From: Pseudomonas sp. AKS31
GTDB lineage: Bacteria; Pseudomonadota; Gammaproteobacteria; Pseudomonadales; Pseudomonadaceae
Assembly: GCF_023634765.1 (NCBI RefSeq)
Contig: NZ_JAMLFX010000002.1
Location: 57,319-108,670 of the forward strand
Direction of reading: 5' to 3'
DNA: 51,352 nt
A program made the translations under genes and the position numbers. Shown here in pieces: positions 37,244 to 45,533 of this stretch. The first letter of the stretch is position 1. Each line of letters starts with the position of its first letter. The notes beneath the pieces were generated by a model, which was not told where the DNA came from, searched no databases, and saw only the letters and a list, made by a program, of their open reading frames with translations.

Positions 37244-38728
37244 ATGCAACAGATCAGATCGCAAGTGACCGAGCGCGACGGCTTGTTCGAGCTTGAAGCC
37301 GGCAGCGACGTCCTCGACAGTCCCCGTTACAACCACGACATGGCACCGACCAAGGTGCATGAACGAACCTGGAACAAATGGCACATCACCGCGCTGTGGG
37401 TCGGCATGTCGATCTGCGTGCCGACCTACACCCTCGGCGGCGTACTCACCGCTTACTTTGGCCTGACCGTTGGTGAAGCGTTGCTGGCAATTCTGTTCGC
37501 CAACGTCATCGTCCTGATTCCACTCACGCTCAACGCCTTTCCCGGCACCAAGTACGGCATTCCCTTTCCGGTGTTGCTGCGCTCGTCGTTCGGCATTCTC
37601 GGTTCCAACGTGCCGTGTCTGATTCGCGCACTGGTGGCGTGTGGCTGGTTCGGCATTCAGACGATGTTTGGCGGGTTGGCGATTCACCTGTTTCTCGGCT
37701 CAGTGTTCGAGGGCTGGAAATCCCTCGGCGGTACGGGGGAGGTGATTGGTTTCATGATTTTCTGGGCGCTGAATCTGTGGGTGGTGATCCGCGGCGCCGA
37801 GTCGATCAAATGGCTGGAAACCTTGTCGGCGCCGTTGCTGGTGGCGGTCGGCATCGGCCTGCTGGTGTGGGCGATGCCCAATGTGTCGATGACCGAGCTG
37901 CTGGCGATTCCGGCCAAGCGTCCGGAGGGCGCCAGTGTGGTCAGTTACTTCGCCGCCGGGCTGACGGCGATGGTCGGTTTCTGGGCGACGTTGTCGCTGA
38001 ACATTCCTGACTTCAGCCGTTACGCCAAGAGCCAGAAGGATCAGATTCTCGGGCAGATTTTTGGCCTGCCGCTGACGATGTTTCTGTTCGCTTCGCTCGG
38101 CGTGATCATGACGGCCGCGTCGGTGAAACTGGTCGGTGTCACCGTCTCCGATCCGGTCAGTCTGATCGGTCATATCCAGAGCCCGGTGTGGGTCGCGGTG
38201 GCGATGGCGCTGATCATCATCGCCACGCTGTCGACCAACACCGCCGCCAATATCGTTTCCCCGACCAACGACTTCCAGAACATCGCGCCCAAAGTGATCA
38301 ACCGCACCAAAGCCGTGTTGCTGACAGGCTTTGTCGGACTGGTGTTGATGGCGCATGAGCTGTTGAAGAAGCTCGGTTTGATCGTCTCCGATGTCAGCCT
38401 CGAAACCGTGTATTCCAACTGGTTGCTGGGTTATTCGAGCCTGCTCGGGCCGATCGCCGGGATCATGGTGGTGGACTATTTCCTGATCAAGAAACAGCAA
38501 CTGGACCTGGCCGGGTTGTACCGCGACGACGTCTATCCGGCATGGAACTGGGCCGGGTTTCTCGCGTTCGGTGTGCCGGTGGTGTTGACCTTGCTGTCGC
38601 TGGGCAGCGATGCGTTCAGCTGGTTCTACAGCTACGGCTGGTTCACCGGTTCGGCGCTGGGCGGGATTATTTATTACGGGTTGTGCGTGATGCGTGCGCA
38701 GCCTTCGGTCGTGAAAACAGCGGTGTGA
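37244..38728 (+). CDS. NCS1-family nucleobase:cation symporter
   Basis: A 494-aa transporter with about twelve membrane helices. NCS1 traits: the pre-helix segment WNKWHITALWVGMSICVPTY, FPVLLRSSFGILGSNVPCLIRALVACGWFGIQT, NIPDFSRYAKSQ and a late LGPIAGIMVVDYFLIKK. GGAG five bases upstream of ATG 37244. Its place between dihydropyrimidinase and beta-ureidopropionase points to uracil/thymine or a dihydropyrimidine as cargo, although family members also carry allantoin, hydantoin or cytosine. Confidence 0.88.
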   Translation: MQQIRSQVTERDGLFELEAGSDVLDSPRYNHDMAPTKVHERTWNKWHITALWVGMSICVPTYTLGGVLTAYFGLTVGEALLAILFANVIVLIPLTLNAFPGTKYGIPFPVLLRSSFGILGSNVPCLIRALVACGWFGIQTMFGGLAIHLFLGSVFEGWKSLGGTGEVIGFMIFWALNLWVVIRGAESIKWLETLSAPLLVAVGIGLLVWAMPNVSMTELLAIPAKRPEGASVVSYFAAGLTAMVGFWATLSLNIPDFSRYAKSQKDQILGQIFGLPLTMFLFASLGVIMTAASVKLVGVTVSDPVSLIGHIQSPVWVAVAMALIIIATLSTNTAANIVSPTNDFQNIAPKVINRTKAVLLTGFVGLVLMAHELLKKLGLIVSDVSLETVYSNWLLGYSSLLGPIAGIMVVDYFLIKKQQLDLAGLYRDDVYPAWNWAGFLAFGVPVVLTLLSLGSDAFSWFYSYGWFTGSALGGIIYYGLCVMRAQPSVVKTAV

Positions 38729-38737
38729 ATGAGGGCC

Positions 38738-38831
38738 CCATCGCTGGCAAGCCAGCTCCCACAGGGATCGAGTCGTACACAAATTGTGTGTTCACTCAAA
38801 AACCTGTGGGAGCTGGCTTGCCAGCGATAGC
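38738..38831. repeat. REP doublet (CTGGCAAGCCAG type)
   Basis: CCATCGCTGGCAAGCCAGCTC and AGCTGGCTTGCCAGCGATAG, inverted, about 43 bases apart, between the transporter and pydC genes. Confidence 0.9.
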
Positions 38832-38886
38832 GGTCTACCCGACACCACAGCAATATCCATAAGAAAAGCAGCCTGAGGAGATCACC

Positions 38887-40170
38887 ATGAACGCAGCCGT
38901 AGACGTTCTGCAATCGAGCCATCAGCACATCAACCGCGACCGACTGTGGGCGTCGCTCATGGAGCTGGCCAAGCTCGGCGCCACGGTCAAGGGTGGGGTC
39001 TGTCGCCTGGCCCTGACCGACCTCGATCGCCAGGCCCGCGACCTCTTCGTGCAATGGTGCAAGGACGCCGGGTGCAGCGTCACGGTCGATGCCGTCGGCA
39101 ACATCTTCGCCCGGCGCCCGGGGCGCAATCCCGACCTGCCGCCGGTGATGACCGGCAGCCACATCGACACCCAGCCTACCGGCGGCAAGTTCGACGGCTG
39201 CTTCGGCGTGCTCGCCGGCGTCGAAGTCCTGCGCACCCTCAACGACCTGAAAGTGGAAACCGAAGCGCCGCTGGAAGTGGTGGTCTGGACCAACGAAGAA
39301 GGATCGCGCTTCGCCCCGTGCATGATGGGCTCCGGGGTGTTCGCGGAGAAATTCACCCTCGAAGAAACCCTGGCCAAAGTCGATGCCGATGGTGTGACCG
39401 TTGGCGAAGCGCTCAACGCCATCGGCTACGCTGGTTCGCGCAAGGTCAGCGGGCATAAGGTCGGCGCTTATTTCGAGGCGCACATCGAACAAGGCCCGAT
39501 CCTCGAAGACGAGCAAAAAACCATCGGCGTCGTACTGGGCGCGCTGGGGCAGAAGTGGTTTGACCTCAAGCTGCGCGGCGTCGAAGCCCACGCCGGCCCG
39601 ACGCCGATGCACCTGCGTAAAGACGCGCTGGTCGGCGCCTCGGTAATCGTCGGTGCGGTCAACCGCGCCGCCCTCGGCCATCAACCCCACGCCTGCGGCA
39701 CGGTCGGTTGCCTGCAAGCCTATCCCGGCTCGCGCAACGTCATCCCCGGCGAGGTGCGCATGACCCTCGACTTTCGTCACCTGGAACCGGCGCGCCTCGA
39801 CTCGATGATTGCCGAGGTGAAGCAAGTCATCGACGCCACTTGTGAAGAACATGGCCTTACCTACGAACTGACGCCTACTGCTGACTTCCCGCCGCTGTAC
39901 TTCGAAAAAGGTTGTGTGGAAGCCGTGCGCGGTGCGGCAAAAGGCCTTGGCTTGTCGAATATGGACATCGTCAGCGGCGCCGGGCATGACGCGATTTTCC
40001 TTGCCGAACTCGGCCCGGCCGGGATGATTTTCGTGCCGTGTGAAGGCGGCATCAGCCACAACGAAATCGAAAACGCCGCGCCGGATGATCTGGCGGCGGG
40101 GTGTGCGGTGTTGTTGCGGGCGATGCTGGCGGCTTCGGCGATGGTGGCGGGCGGTCAGCGCGCGGCGTGA
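38887..40170 (+). CDS. pydC: Zn-dependent beta-ureidopropionase / N-carbamoyl amidohydrolase
   Basis: A 427-aa M20-type amidase. Zn ligands: TGSHIDTQPTGGKFDG (His and Asp), TNEEGSRF (catalytic Glu), FEAHIEQGP, and the C-terminal GAGHDA...SHNEIE. Matches the HyuC/beta-ureidopropionase/allantoate amidohydrolase group; the cluster (dihydropyrimidine dehydrogenase and dihydropyrimidinase) favours hydrolysis of N-carbamoyl-beta-alanine to beta-alanine, CO2 and ammonia. Very strong ribosome site (TGAGGAG) before the ATG. Followed by a hairpin terminator. Confidence 0.88.
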   Translation: MNAAVDVLQSSHQHINRDRLWASLMELAKLGATVKGGVCRLALTDLDRQARDLFVQWCKDAGCSVTVDAVGNIFARRPGRNPDLPPVMTGSHIDTQPTGGKFDGCFGVLAGVEVLRTLNDLKVETEAPLEVVVWTNEEGSRFAPCMMGSGVFAEKFTLEETLAKVDADGVTVGEALNAIGYAGSRKVSGHKVGAYFEAHIEQGPILEDEQKTIGVVLGALGQKWFDLKLRGVEAHAGPTPMHLRKDALVGASVIVGAVNRAALGHQPHACGTVGCLQAYPGSRNVIPGEVRMTLDFRHLEPARLDSMIAEVKQVIDATCEEHGLTYELTPTADFPPLYFEKGCVEAVRGAAKGLGLSNMDIVSGAGHDAIFLAELGPAGMIFVPCEGGISHNEIENAAPDDLAAGCAVLLRAMLAASAMVAGGQRAA

Positions 40171-40182
40171 GCGCGTATTAAA

Positions 40183-40216
40183 AACGGGGTAACCGCTCAA
40201 TAGCGGTTATCCCGTT
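40183..40216 (+). terminator. hairpin terminator after pydC
   Basis: A 15-bp stem (AACGGGGTAACCGCT with AGCGGTTATCCCGTT, one G-U pair) around loop CAAT, starting 12 bases past the pydC stop. The following GTCATTGTTC is only moderately T-rich. It separates pydC from the selD cassette. Confidence 0.7.
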
Positions 40217-40366
40217 GTCATTGTTCAGACGTCGAAATCTCTTCGCCTTGTCATATTTCCGTCATCAGAGTGTGCGACTTTGCCCCTGCCTGAAACATGA
40301 TGTAACAGGTGCTGAGCGGGGTAACGCTCTGTTTTTAAAACGGAAAATGGATTCTAAGGAAGTCTG

Positions 40367-41416
40367 ATGTCGACGTTTTGCCAGATTATGGATAAATCTG
40401 AGAGTGGCGGGTGCGGGTGCAAGATCCCATCCAGCGTGTTGAGCAGAATCTTGTCGGAAACCGCCGCGGCCAATACCGTTGCGGATGACAAAGTTGTTCT
40501 GGGTTTCGAGTCCTCCGATGATTGCGCCGTGTATGACAACGGCGACAATTACCTGTTGTTCACGACCGATTATTTCTCCCCGATCGTCAACGATCCTTAT
40601 GTGTTCGGCCAATTGGCGGCGAGCAACGCGGTGAGCGATGTCTTTGCTTCTGGCGGTTATCCGTTGATTGCCAACTCGATCATGGCATTCGACCCCGAGC
40701 TGGTACCGGTGGAGCAGGTCACGCAGATGATCCTCGGCGCCCAGTCAGTCATGAACAAGTTCAATGTCAGTATCGTTGGCGGGCACACGATCAAGAACAG
40801 CCAACCGCTCTACGGCTTTTCAATCATCGGCCAGGTCGAAAAAAATCGTTTGAAAAAGAACAACACCGCCAAGGCCGGCGATGTGTTGGTGATGACGCGT
40901 CCGCTGGGCGTAGGCATCCTCGCCAGCGCGCTGAAGGCCGGGATTCTCGAACAAGCGGATATTGCTCCGCGCACCCTGGCGTTGATCACCGGTGACAACG
41001 AGTTTGGCCGCACCCTGAGCGCCAGTCCCGAGGTCAGCAGCCTGACCGACATTACCGGGTTCGGCTTGATCGGGCATATCAGTGAAATGGTCGGGCTGGG
41101 GCAGCTGGATGTCATGCTGGACAGCGCTGCACTGGCTTTTTATGACGGTGCCGAATCATTGGCGGTGGCGGTGACCTCATCTGAAAGCGGCGTTTTCGCC
41201 AACATCAGAAAGTACGCGCAGCACGTCGAATACCTCGGCGAGCTGTCACTGGCGCACAAGTTTCTGCTGCACGATCCGCAAACCAACGGCGGGTTGCTGT
41301 TTACCGTCAGCGAAGCGTGCCTGGCGGAAAACCGACAAGCGTGGCAATCGTTGTGCCCCGATCTGATGGTGATCGGCCGGGTGACGGACGGGGCGGGCAA
41401 GATCAAGGTGTGCTGA
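40367..41416 (+). CDS. selD: SelD-type selenide, water dikinase (divergent, orphan)
   Basis: A 349-aa member of the SelD/PurM superfamily. GGCGCK (residues 14-19) gives catalytic Cys16 and Lys19, equivalent to Cys17/Lys20 of E. coli SelD. Mg/ATP aspartates are kept in SSDDCAVYD (Asp51/52), AVSDVFA (Asp91) and LTDITGFGLIGH (Asp228); TTDYFSPIV and DPQTNGGLL are further hallmarks. So it should make selenophosphate from selenide and ATP, but it differs clearly from housekeeping Pseudomonas SelD. AAGGAAG precedes the ATG. It heads a four-gene cassette; selA, selB and mnmH are absent nearby. Confidence 0.85.
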   Translation: MSTFCQIMDKSESGGCGCKIPSSVLSRILSETAAANTVADDKVVLGFESSDDCAVYDNGDNYLLFTTDYFSPIVNDPYVFGQLAASNAVSDVFASGGYPLIANSIMAFDPELVPVEQVTQMILGAQSVMNKFNVSIVGGHTIKNSQPLYGFSIIGQVEKNRLKKNNTAKAGDVLVMTRPLGVGILASALKAGILEQADIAPRTLALITGDNEFGRTLSASPEVSSLTDITGFGLIGHISEMVGLGQLDVMLDSAALAFYDGAESLAVAVTSSESGVFANIRKYAQHVEYLGELSLAHKFLLHDPQTNGGLLFTVSEACLAENRQAWQSLCPDLMVIGRVTDGAGKIKVC

Positions 41417-41417
41417 G

Positions 41418-42188
41418 ATGACTGCCATGACGTTCTACCCGGTCATGACCGGTGTGGGAGTGATGGCCGGGTTCATGTCGGGCCTGTTCGGTATCGGTGG
41501 AGGCATCATTGTGACGCCTCTGCTGGTGCTGGTTTATCCGATGTTGGCCGGTCAGAAGTTACCGATTGAAGTGGTCACGGGGCTGTCTTCCGCGCAGGGC
41601 TTTTTCTCTTCGCTGGTTTCGTTTGCGCTGCACCGAGTCCGCTTTCAGCCGGATTGGCGAGTGATCAGAAACTTCGCGATACCGATGGCCGTTGCCAATT
41701 TCTTCGCCTCGGTCCATGCCGAAGCGTTCAGTGAGAACTTCATTCTGTTTGTCTTCGGACTGCTGGGATTGTTGTCGCTGCTGGTGACGTATCTGTTCCG
41801 CCAGCCGGTTGCCTTGTTGTGCAACTACCCGACGCTGTCGCTGCCGTTGACGGGGTTGGTGCTTGGGGTGTTGTGCGGGCTGGTTGGGCAGGGTGGCGGA
41901 TTCATTTATCTGCCGGTGTTGATCAGCCTGTTCGGCCTGCCCATCAAACAAGCCATTTCGACCTCGGCGCTGATCGGCATCATCGGCGCCAGTGGGGCTT
42001 TGTTTGGCCGGCTGGGCTCGGCGGGGGAGTTTCTCGGTTACACCGGTGAACTGGTAATCGGGATTGTGCTGGGCGGTTTTTTTGGCGCTGCCTTGTCTCA
42101 TCGACTGGAGGCCAGGCATTTGAAGCGCGCGCTCAATGCTTTTGTTCTGCTCTGTTCGATTCAGCTTATGGCGCGCTTGATCATCTGA
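41418..42188 (+). CDS. TauE/SafE-family permease of the selD cassette
   Basis: A 256-aa membrane protein with about eight helices and both family repeats: MSGLFGIGGGIIVTPLL (about 19-35) and CGLVGQGGGFIYLPVL (about 154-169). It starts one base after the selD stop, so the two are almost certainly cotranslated. The family moves sulfite, sulfoacetate and similar anions; next to SelD and a desulfurase it could carry a selenium or sulfur oxyanion, in or out. It differs clearly from the TauE gene at 19607. Confidence 0.85.
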   Translation: MTAMTFYPVMTGVGVMAGFMSGLFGIGGGIIVTPLLVLVYPMLAGQKLPIEVVTGLSSAQGFFSSLVSFALHRVRFQPDWRVIRNFAIPMAVANFFASVHAEAFSENFILFVFGLLGLLSLLVTYLFRQPVALLCNYPTLSLPLTGLVLGVLCGLVGQGGGFIYLPVLISLFGLPIKQAISTSALIGIIGASGALFGRLGSAGEFLGYTGELVIGIVLGGFFGAALSHRLEARHLKRALNAFVLLCSIQLMARLII

Positions 42189-42198
42189 ATAACCACGA

Positions 42199-42219
42199 CT
42201 GTCCGGGTATCTCGGGCAG
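42199..42219 (+). other. small hairpin between the permease and desulfurase genes
   Basis: CTGTCCG-N7-CGGGCAG, a 7-bp stem with one G-U pair in the 71-bp gap, followed by ATCCTAATGACATAAAAC. It might be an intercistronic processing or attenuation structure. Only the symmetry is seen. Confidence 0.35.
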
Positions 42220-42259
42220 CATCCTAATGACATAAAACAGAAAACTGGAAGTGTTTGAT

Positions 42260-43456
42260 ATGGATATCCCTGTGGATGCAATTTATGCCGATGTGTGTGG
42301 TTCGGCACCAGTCTCGACGGGTGTGAGCAACATGCTCCAGGCACTGTTCTCGAACCGCCAGTGTGCCAATCCCAATGCCAACCATGCCCTCGGTGTGCAG
42401 TTGCTGGAAAGGGTCGAGCGGGCAAGAGGCAGTGTCGCTCGCCTGTTAAATGTCGACACGCAATGCCTGATTTTCAATAGCGGTTCCAGCGAAGGTTGCG
42501 CGCAGGTCTTTCATGATTTTTTCGAGCGCTACAAGCACGAGCGGCCGGTGGTGCTTTACTCGGCCATTGAGCACGCCTGTACGCTGCAAAACATCAAGCG
42601 TTATTGCCTGGAAGGTCTGCACGCCATCGCCGTCGGTCATGACACAAACGGGTTGCTCGACCTCGAGCAGCTGCAGCGATTATTGATTGACCATGCCGGG
42701 CGACCGACGCTGGTCTGCGTCATGGCCGTGCATAACGAAACTGGGGTGATTCAACCCCTGGAAGCCATCGCCGGACTGGTCAAGGCGCAGGGCGGGTTGC
42801 TGTTTTCCGACATGACCCAGGCGATCGGCAAAATCCCTGTGGATCTACAGGCATCCGGCGTCGACTTCGCCATTGCCTCGGGACACAAGTTCGGCGCACT
42901 GCCCGGCGCGGGGTTTCTGTATGCGCGCAATCGTTATGACTTATCGCCGTTGATTGCAGGCGGTGGCCAGGAGGGCGGGCTGCGCGGTGGCACGCAGAAT
43001 TACCCCGGGATTCTGTCAATCGAAACGGCTTTGCAAGAAAAGCACCTCAAGTATTCGCAAGGGAATGGCGAGGTGCAGCTCGCGAGGGAGTGGTTTGAAG
43101 GCAAGCTGCAAGGCTTGCTCGATGAAGTGGTTGTGATCGGACAGCAAGCGCCACGAGTGCCCTGCGTCAGCTTCGTCGCACTGCCGGGGATCAATACGAA
43201 AAAACTGCAGTGGGCATTGAACAACCAGGCGATCTACATCACGGGTGGATCAGCCTGTTCGGACAAGAAAAACAACCTGTCCAATACCGTCACGCAACTG
43301 GGCTACCCTGAGCGGATCGCCGCGAGCACCGTGCGAATTTCCATTGCCGAGGAACAGTGTCAGGTTGCCTACGAACGAATTTTCGCCGGCATCGCTCAGG
43401 CCTTGAATTTACCGCAGAGCGCAACGGCAGCACGGCTAGAGGAGCATGTTTTGTGA
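42260..43456 (+). CDS. NifS/IscS-like PLP cysteine desulfurase (selenocysteine lyase candidate)
   Basis: A 398-aa class V aminotransferase-fold enzyme. PLP Lys210 is in ASGHKFGALPG, the stacking His in SAIEHACT (105), and MAVHNETGVIQPLE and GGGQEGGLRGGTQNYPG match the NifS family. The catalytic loop GGSACSDKKNN keeps Cys333. The start of the fold reads YADVCGSAP instead of the usual LDNxAT, so it is a divergent branch. ATG 42260 is preferred over GTG 42251 because GGAAG lies eight bases upstream. It could release Se(0)/selenide from selenocysteine (or sulfur from cysteine) for SelD. The DHH gene overlaps it (GTGA). Confidence 0.82.
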   Translation: MDIPVDAIYADVCGSAPVSTGVSNMLQALFSNRQCANPNANHALGVQLLERVERARGSVARLLNVDTQCLIFNSGSSEGCAQVFHDFFERYKHERPVVLYSAIEHACTLQNIKRYCLEGLHAIAVGHDTNGLLDLEQLQRLLIDHAGRPTLVCVMAVHNETGVIQPLEAIAGLVKAQGGLLFSDMTQAIGKIPVDLQASGVDFAIASGHKFGALPGAGFLYARNRYDLSPLIAGGGQEGGLRGGTQNYPGILSIETALQEKHLKYSQGNGEVQLAREWFEGKLQGLLDEVVVIGQQAPRVPCVSFVALPGINTKKLQWALNNQAIYITGGSACSDKKNNLSNTVTQLGYPERIAASTVRISIAEEQCQVAYERIFAGIAQALNLPQSATAARLEEHVL

Positions 43457-44394
43457 GAGTGGTGACGTCCGGTTCGGCTTACCTGGACATTGATGCCTAC
43501 GCCTGCTGCATTGCGTATGCCGAACTGCTGAACTGCCAGGGCGTGACGGCCCGGGCGGTCAGCGGTGCGCCGCTCAATGCCAGCATTCCCCAACGACTCA
43601 AGGTTAATGGCGACTCGCTCGACGATTACCTGCCGACGGCAATGGATGAGTTTGTTCTGGTGGATGTCTCGGACTATCACCATTTCGACCCGCTGGTGGT
43701 GCTCGATCGGGTGGTGGAGATCATCGACCATCATCCCGGTTACGAGGATTACTGGGCGCAGAGACTCGGCTCTGCCGCCGATATCCGGCCGATCGGTGCT
43801 GCCGCCACGCAGGTCGTGCAGCGTTGGGATCGGGCTGACTTGTTGCCGAAAATAAGTCAGCAAAGCGCTGCGCTGTTGGCCACGGCGATACTCGACAACA
43901 CCTTGAACTTCACCGGGCAAATGACCACGGCGCAGGATGTGCAGGCGTATGCGCTGCTCGCGCGGCTGGCGAATTTGTCGGCAGACTGGCCAGAGCAGTA
44001 TTTCATCGAGTGCCAGGCTGCCGTCGAATCTGATGTTGCCGTCGCTTTGGCCGCCGATCTGAAACAGATGGCGCCCGAATCCGGTCTGCCGCAGATATTC
44101 GCGCAAATGACCGTGTGGGATGCCGACAACTTGCTGCAAAGGCATCGCTCAACGATCAATCGCTGGATGGCAGAGCAGGGCGATGACTGGCTGCTGAATG
44201 TGATCAGTATTCGCGACCGCAAAAGCTGTTTTCTGGCGCCAGCCGAGGTTAGCCAGGCAAAGCTCAATCATTTGTTGCCACTCGACTGGCAGGCCGGGCT
44301 GGCCGTTCGGGTGCCGTCAATGCTGCGCAAGGAATTGTTGAAATTGGGCCTTGACGCTACCAGTCACTGCGCGCCAAACACCATCGTCCAGTAA
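43453..44394 (+). CDS. DHH-family phosphoesterase, family II pyrophosphatase/Ppx1-like
   Basis: A 313-aa protein starting with GTG inside the upstream stop (GTGA). DHH-superfamily motifs: I YLDIDAYA (Asp12, Asp14), II LVDVSD (Asp71), III IIDHHPG (Asp92-His93-His94), IV AILDNTLNF (Asp148); a DHHA2-like C-terminal domain follows. In Mn-dependent pyrophosphatases motif I begins with a His ligand (GHKNPDTD); here that position is Ser (SGSAYLDID), as in a distinct subgroup, so the substrate may be another phosphate compound. Last gene of the selD cassette; its end overlaps the convergent CAP gene by 31 bp. Confidence 0.8.
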   Translation: MRVVTSGSAYLDIDAYACCIAYAELLNCQGVTARAVSGAPLNASIPQRLKVNGDSLDDYLPTAMDEFVLVDVSDYHHFDPLVVLDRVVEIIDHHPGYEDYWAQRLGSAADIRPIGAAATQVVQRWDRADLLPKISQQSAALLATAILDNTLNFTGQMTTAQDVQAYALLARLANLSADWPEQYFIECQAAVESDVAVALAADLKQMAPESGLPQIFAQMTVWDADNLLQRHRSTINRWMAEQGDDWLLNVISIRDRKSCFLAPAEVSQAKLNHLLPLDWQAGLAVRVPSMLRKELLKLGLDATSHCAPNTIVQ

Positions 44395-45230
44395 ACCCCT
44401 TCATCACTGCGCGGCTCGCTGGCAAACCCGGCGCCGACCTGGGTAAACATCGGGTTCATCAGGTTGGCGCAATGCCCGGGGCTGGCCAGCCATCCGGCCA
44501 TGGCCTTGCCCGGTGAACTTTGCCCGGCGGCAATGTTTTCGCCGATTTGCCGACCACGGTAGCCCGCCGCACGGGCACGATCGGCCGGCAGGTCGCCGTC
44601 CGGATCGCGGTGCGCGAAGTAGTTACCGTAAGCCATGGCTTTGCTGTGCCCCTGCGCGGCGGCGCCTAGCGCTGCGTTCCAGCTCAATGGCCGGGCGGCA
44701 GCGAAGCGCTGGCGTCCGCACATCCGTGGTCGCGCGCGTGCGGCGTTGACCTCCGCGAGCAGCGCCTTGCCGACGCTGCGGTTATCGCCGACGCGGCGGT
44801 CGAGCACCGGTTGTGCTAACACCACTTGCCATTCATTGCGCGAACGACTGACGCCGATGTCGGCGTAGCTCGCATCCAGCAGCGCGGTGCAGTGGTCGTT
44901 CTGCAGCAGGTCGAAGGCTTCTTCGGCGTCTTCGGCACCGACCACGCGAATACTGCGCACCGCGACGGCTGAATACCCTGATGACTTCAACGCCTCGCGC
45001 ATGCCCCCGGCGTAGCGGTAACCGATCGGCAAGGCCAGGTTCGACTTCAGCGCCAACGGCGCCAGGCGCTGCGCCGGGCGTCGATCACAGCGCTGCGGAT
45101 GGGCGCGATAGTCGTTGATGGCGGCCACCAGTTGTCGCTCCGCACCGGCATGGGCGGTTTCAGCGAACAGCGGCGCAAGGATCAGCAGGCACAGCGAAAC
45201 GAAGCGAGACGAACGGACGGCGTGGCGCAT
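44364..45230 (-). CDS. secreted CAP-domain (SCP/PR-1-like) protein
   Basis: A 288-aa protein with signal peptide (1-28, ...AETAHA). The C-terminal CAP domain shows LLAEVNAARARPRMCG, AQGHSKAMAYGNYFAHRDPDG, GENIAAGQ and GWLASPGHCANLMNP (signature near 250). The N-terminal half begins with a similar LVAAINDYRAHPQRCDRR but lacks the HxxxM and GEN motifs, suggesting an ancient duplication with one decayed copy. Extracytoplasmic; activity unknown. It is convergent with the DHH gene, overlapping by 31 bp. Confidence 0.82.
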   Translation of the reverse strand: MRHAVRSSRFVSLCLLILAPLFAETAHAGAERQLVAAINDYRAHPQRCDRRPAQRLAPLALKSNLALPIGYRYAGGMREALKSSGYSAVAVRSIRVVGAEDAEEAFDLLQNDHCTALLDASYADIGVSRSRNEWQVVLAQPVLDRRVGDNRSVGKALLAEVNAARARPRMCGRQRFAAARPLSWNAALGAAAQGHSKAMAYGNYFAHRDPDGDLPADRARAAGYRGRQIGENIAAGQSSPGKAMAGWLASPGHCANLMNPMFTQVGAGFASEPRSDEGVYWTMVFGAQ

Positions 45231-45400
45231 GAGACGGACAGCTCTGAAGGAAAACAGCGCAAAAGTTGAGTGAACCGCAGAAAGCGGCGCGGGTAGGACT
45301 GGGCTTTTTGGACTTGGTTCAAGGGGCGGGGAGGGGTTTTATTGTGGGACGACGACTTGCTGTCAGTTTCAGGGAAATGGGCGGTGGCTGATCAGGCCTA

Positions 45401-45492
45401 ATCGCTGGCAAGCCAGCTCCCACAGTTTTTGCGCTGAACACGATTTGTGTGAACGACTCCGTACCCTGTGGGAGCTGGCTCGCCAGCGATGG
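45401..45492. repeat. REP doublet (CTGGCAAGCCAG type)
   Basis: ATCGCTGGCAAGCCAGCTCC and GGGAGCTGGCTCGCCAGCGAT (one base changed), inverted, about 42 bases apart. The remainder of the 303-bp gap 45231-45533 shows no gene or clear signal. Confidence 0.88.
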
Positions 45493-45533
45493 GGACGGTT
45501 CAGCCAATACAAAAAGACACAGGCAGACCACTA

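Noticed and set aside
40367..41416. Selenocysteine codon in selD
   Set aside because: The catalytic position is an ordinary Cys codon (TGC), and no in-frame TGA is present before the stop.
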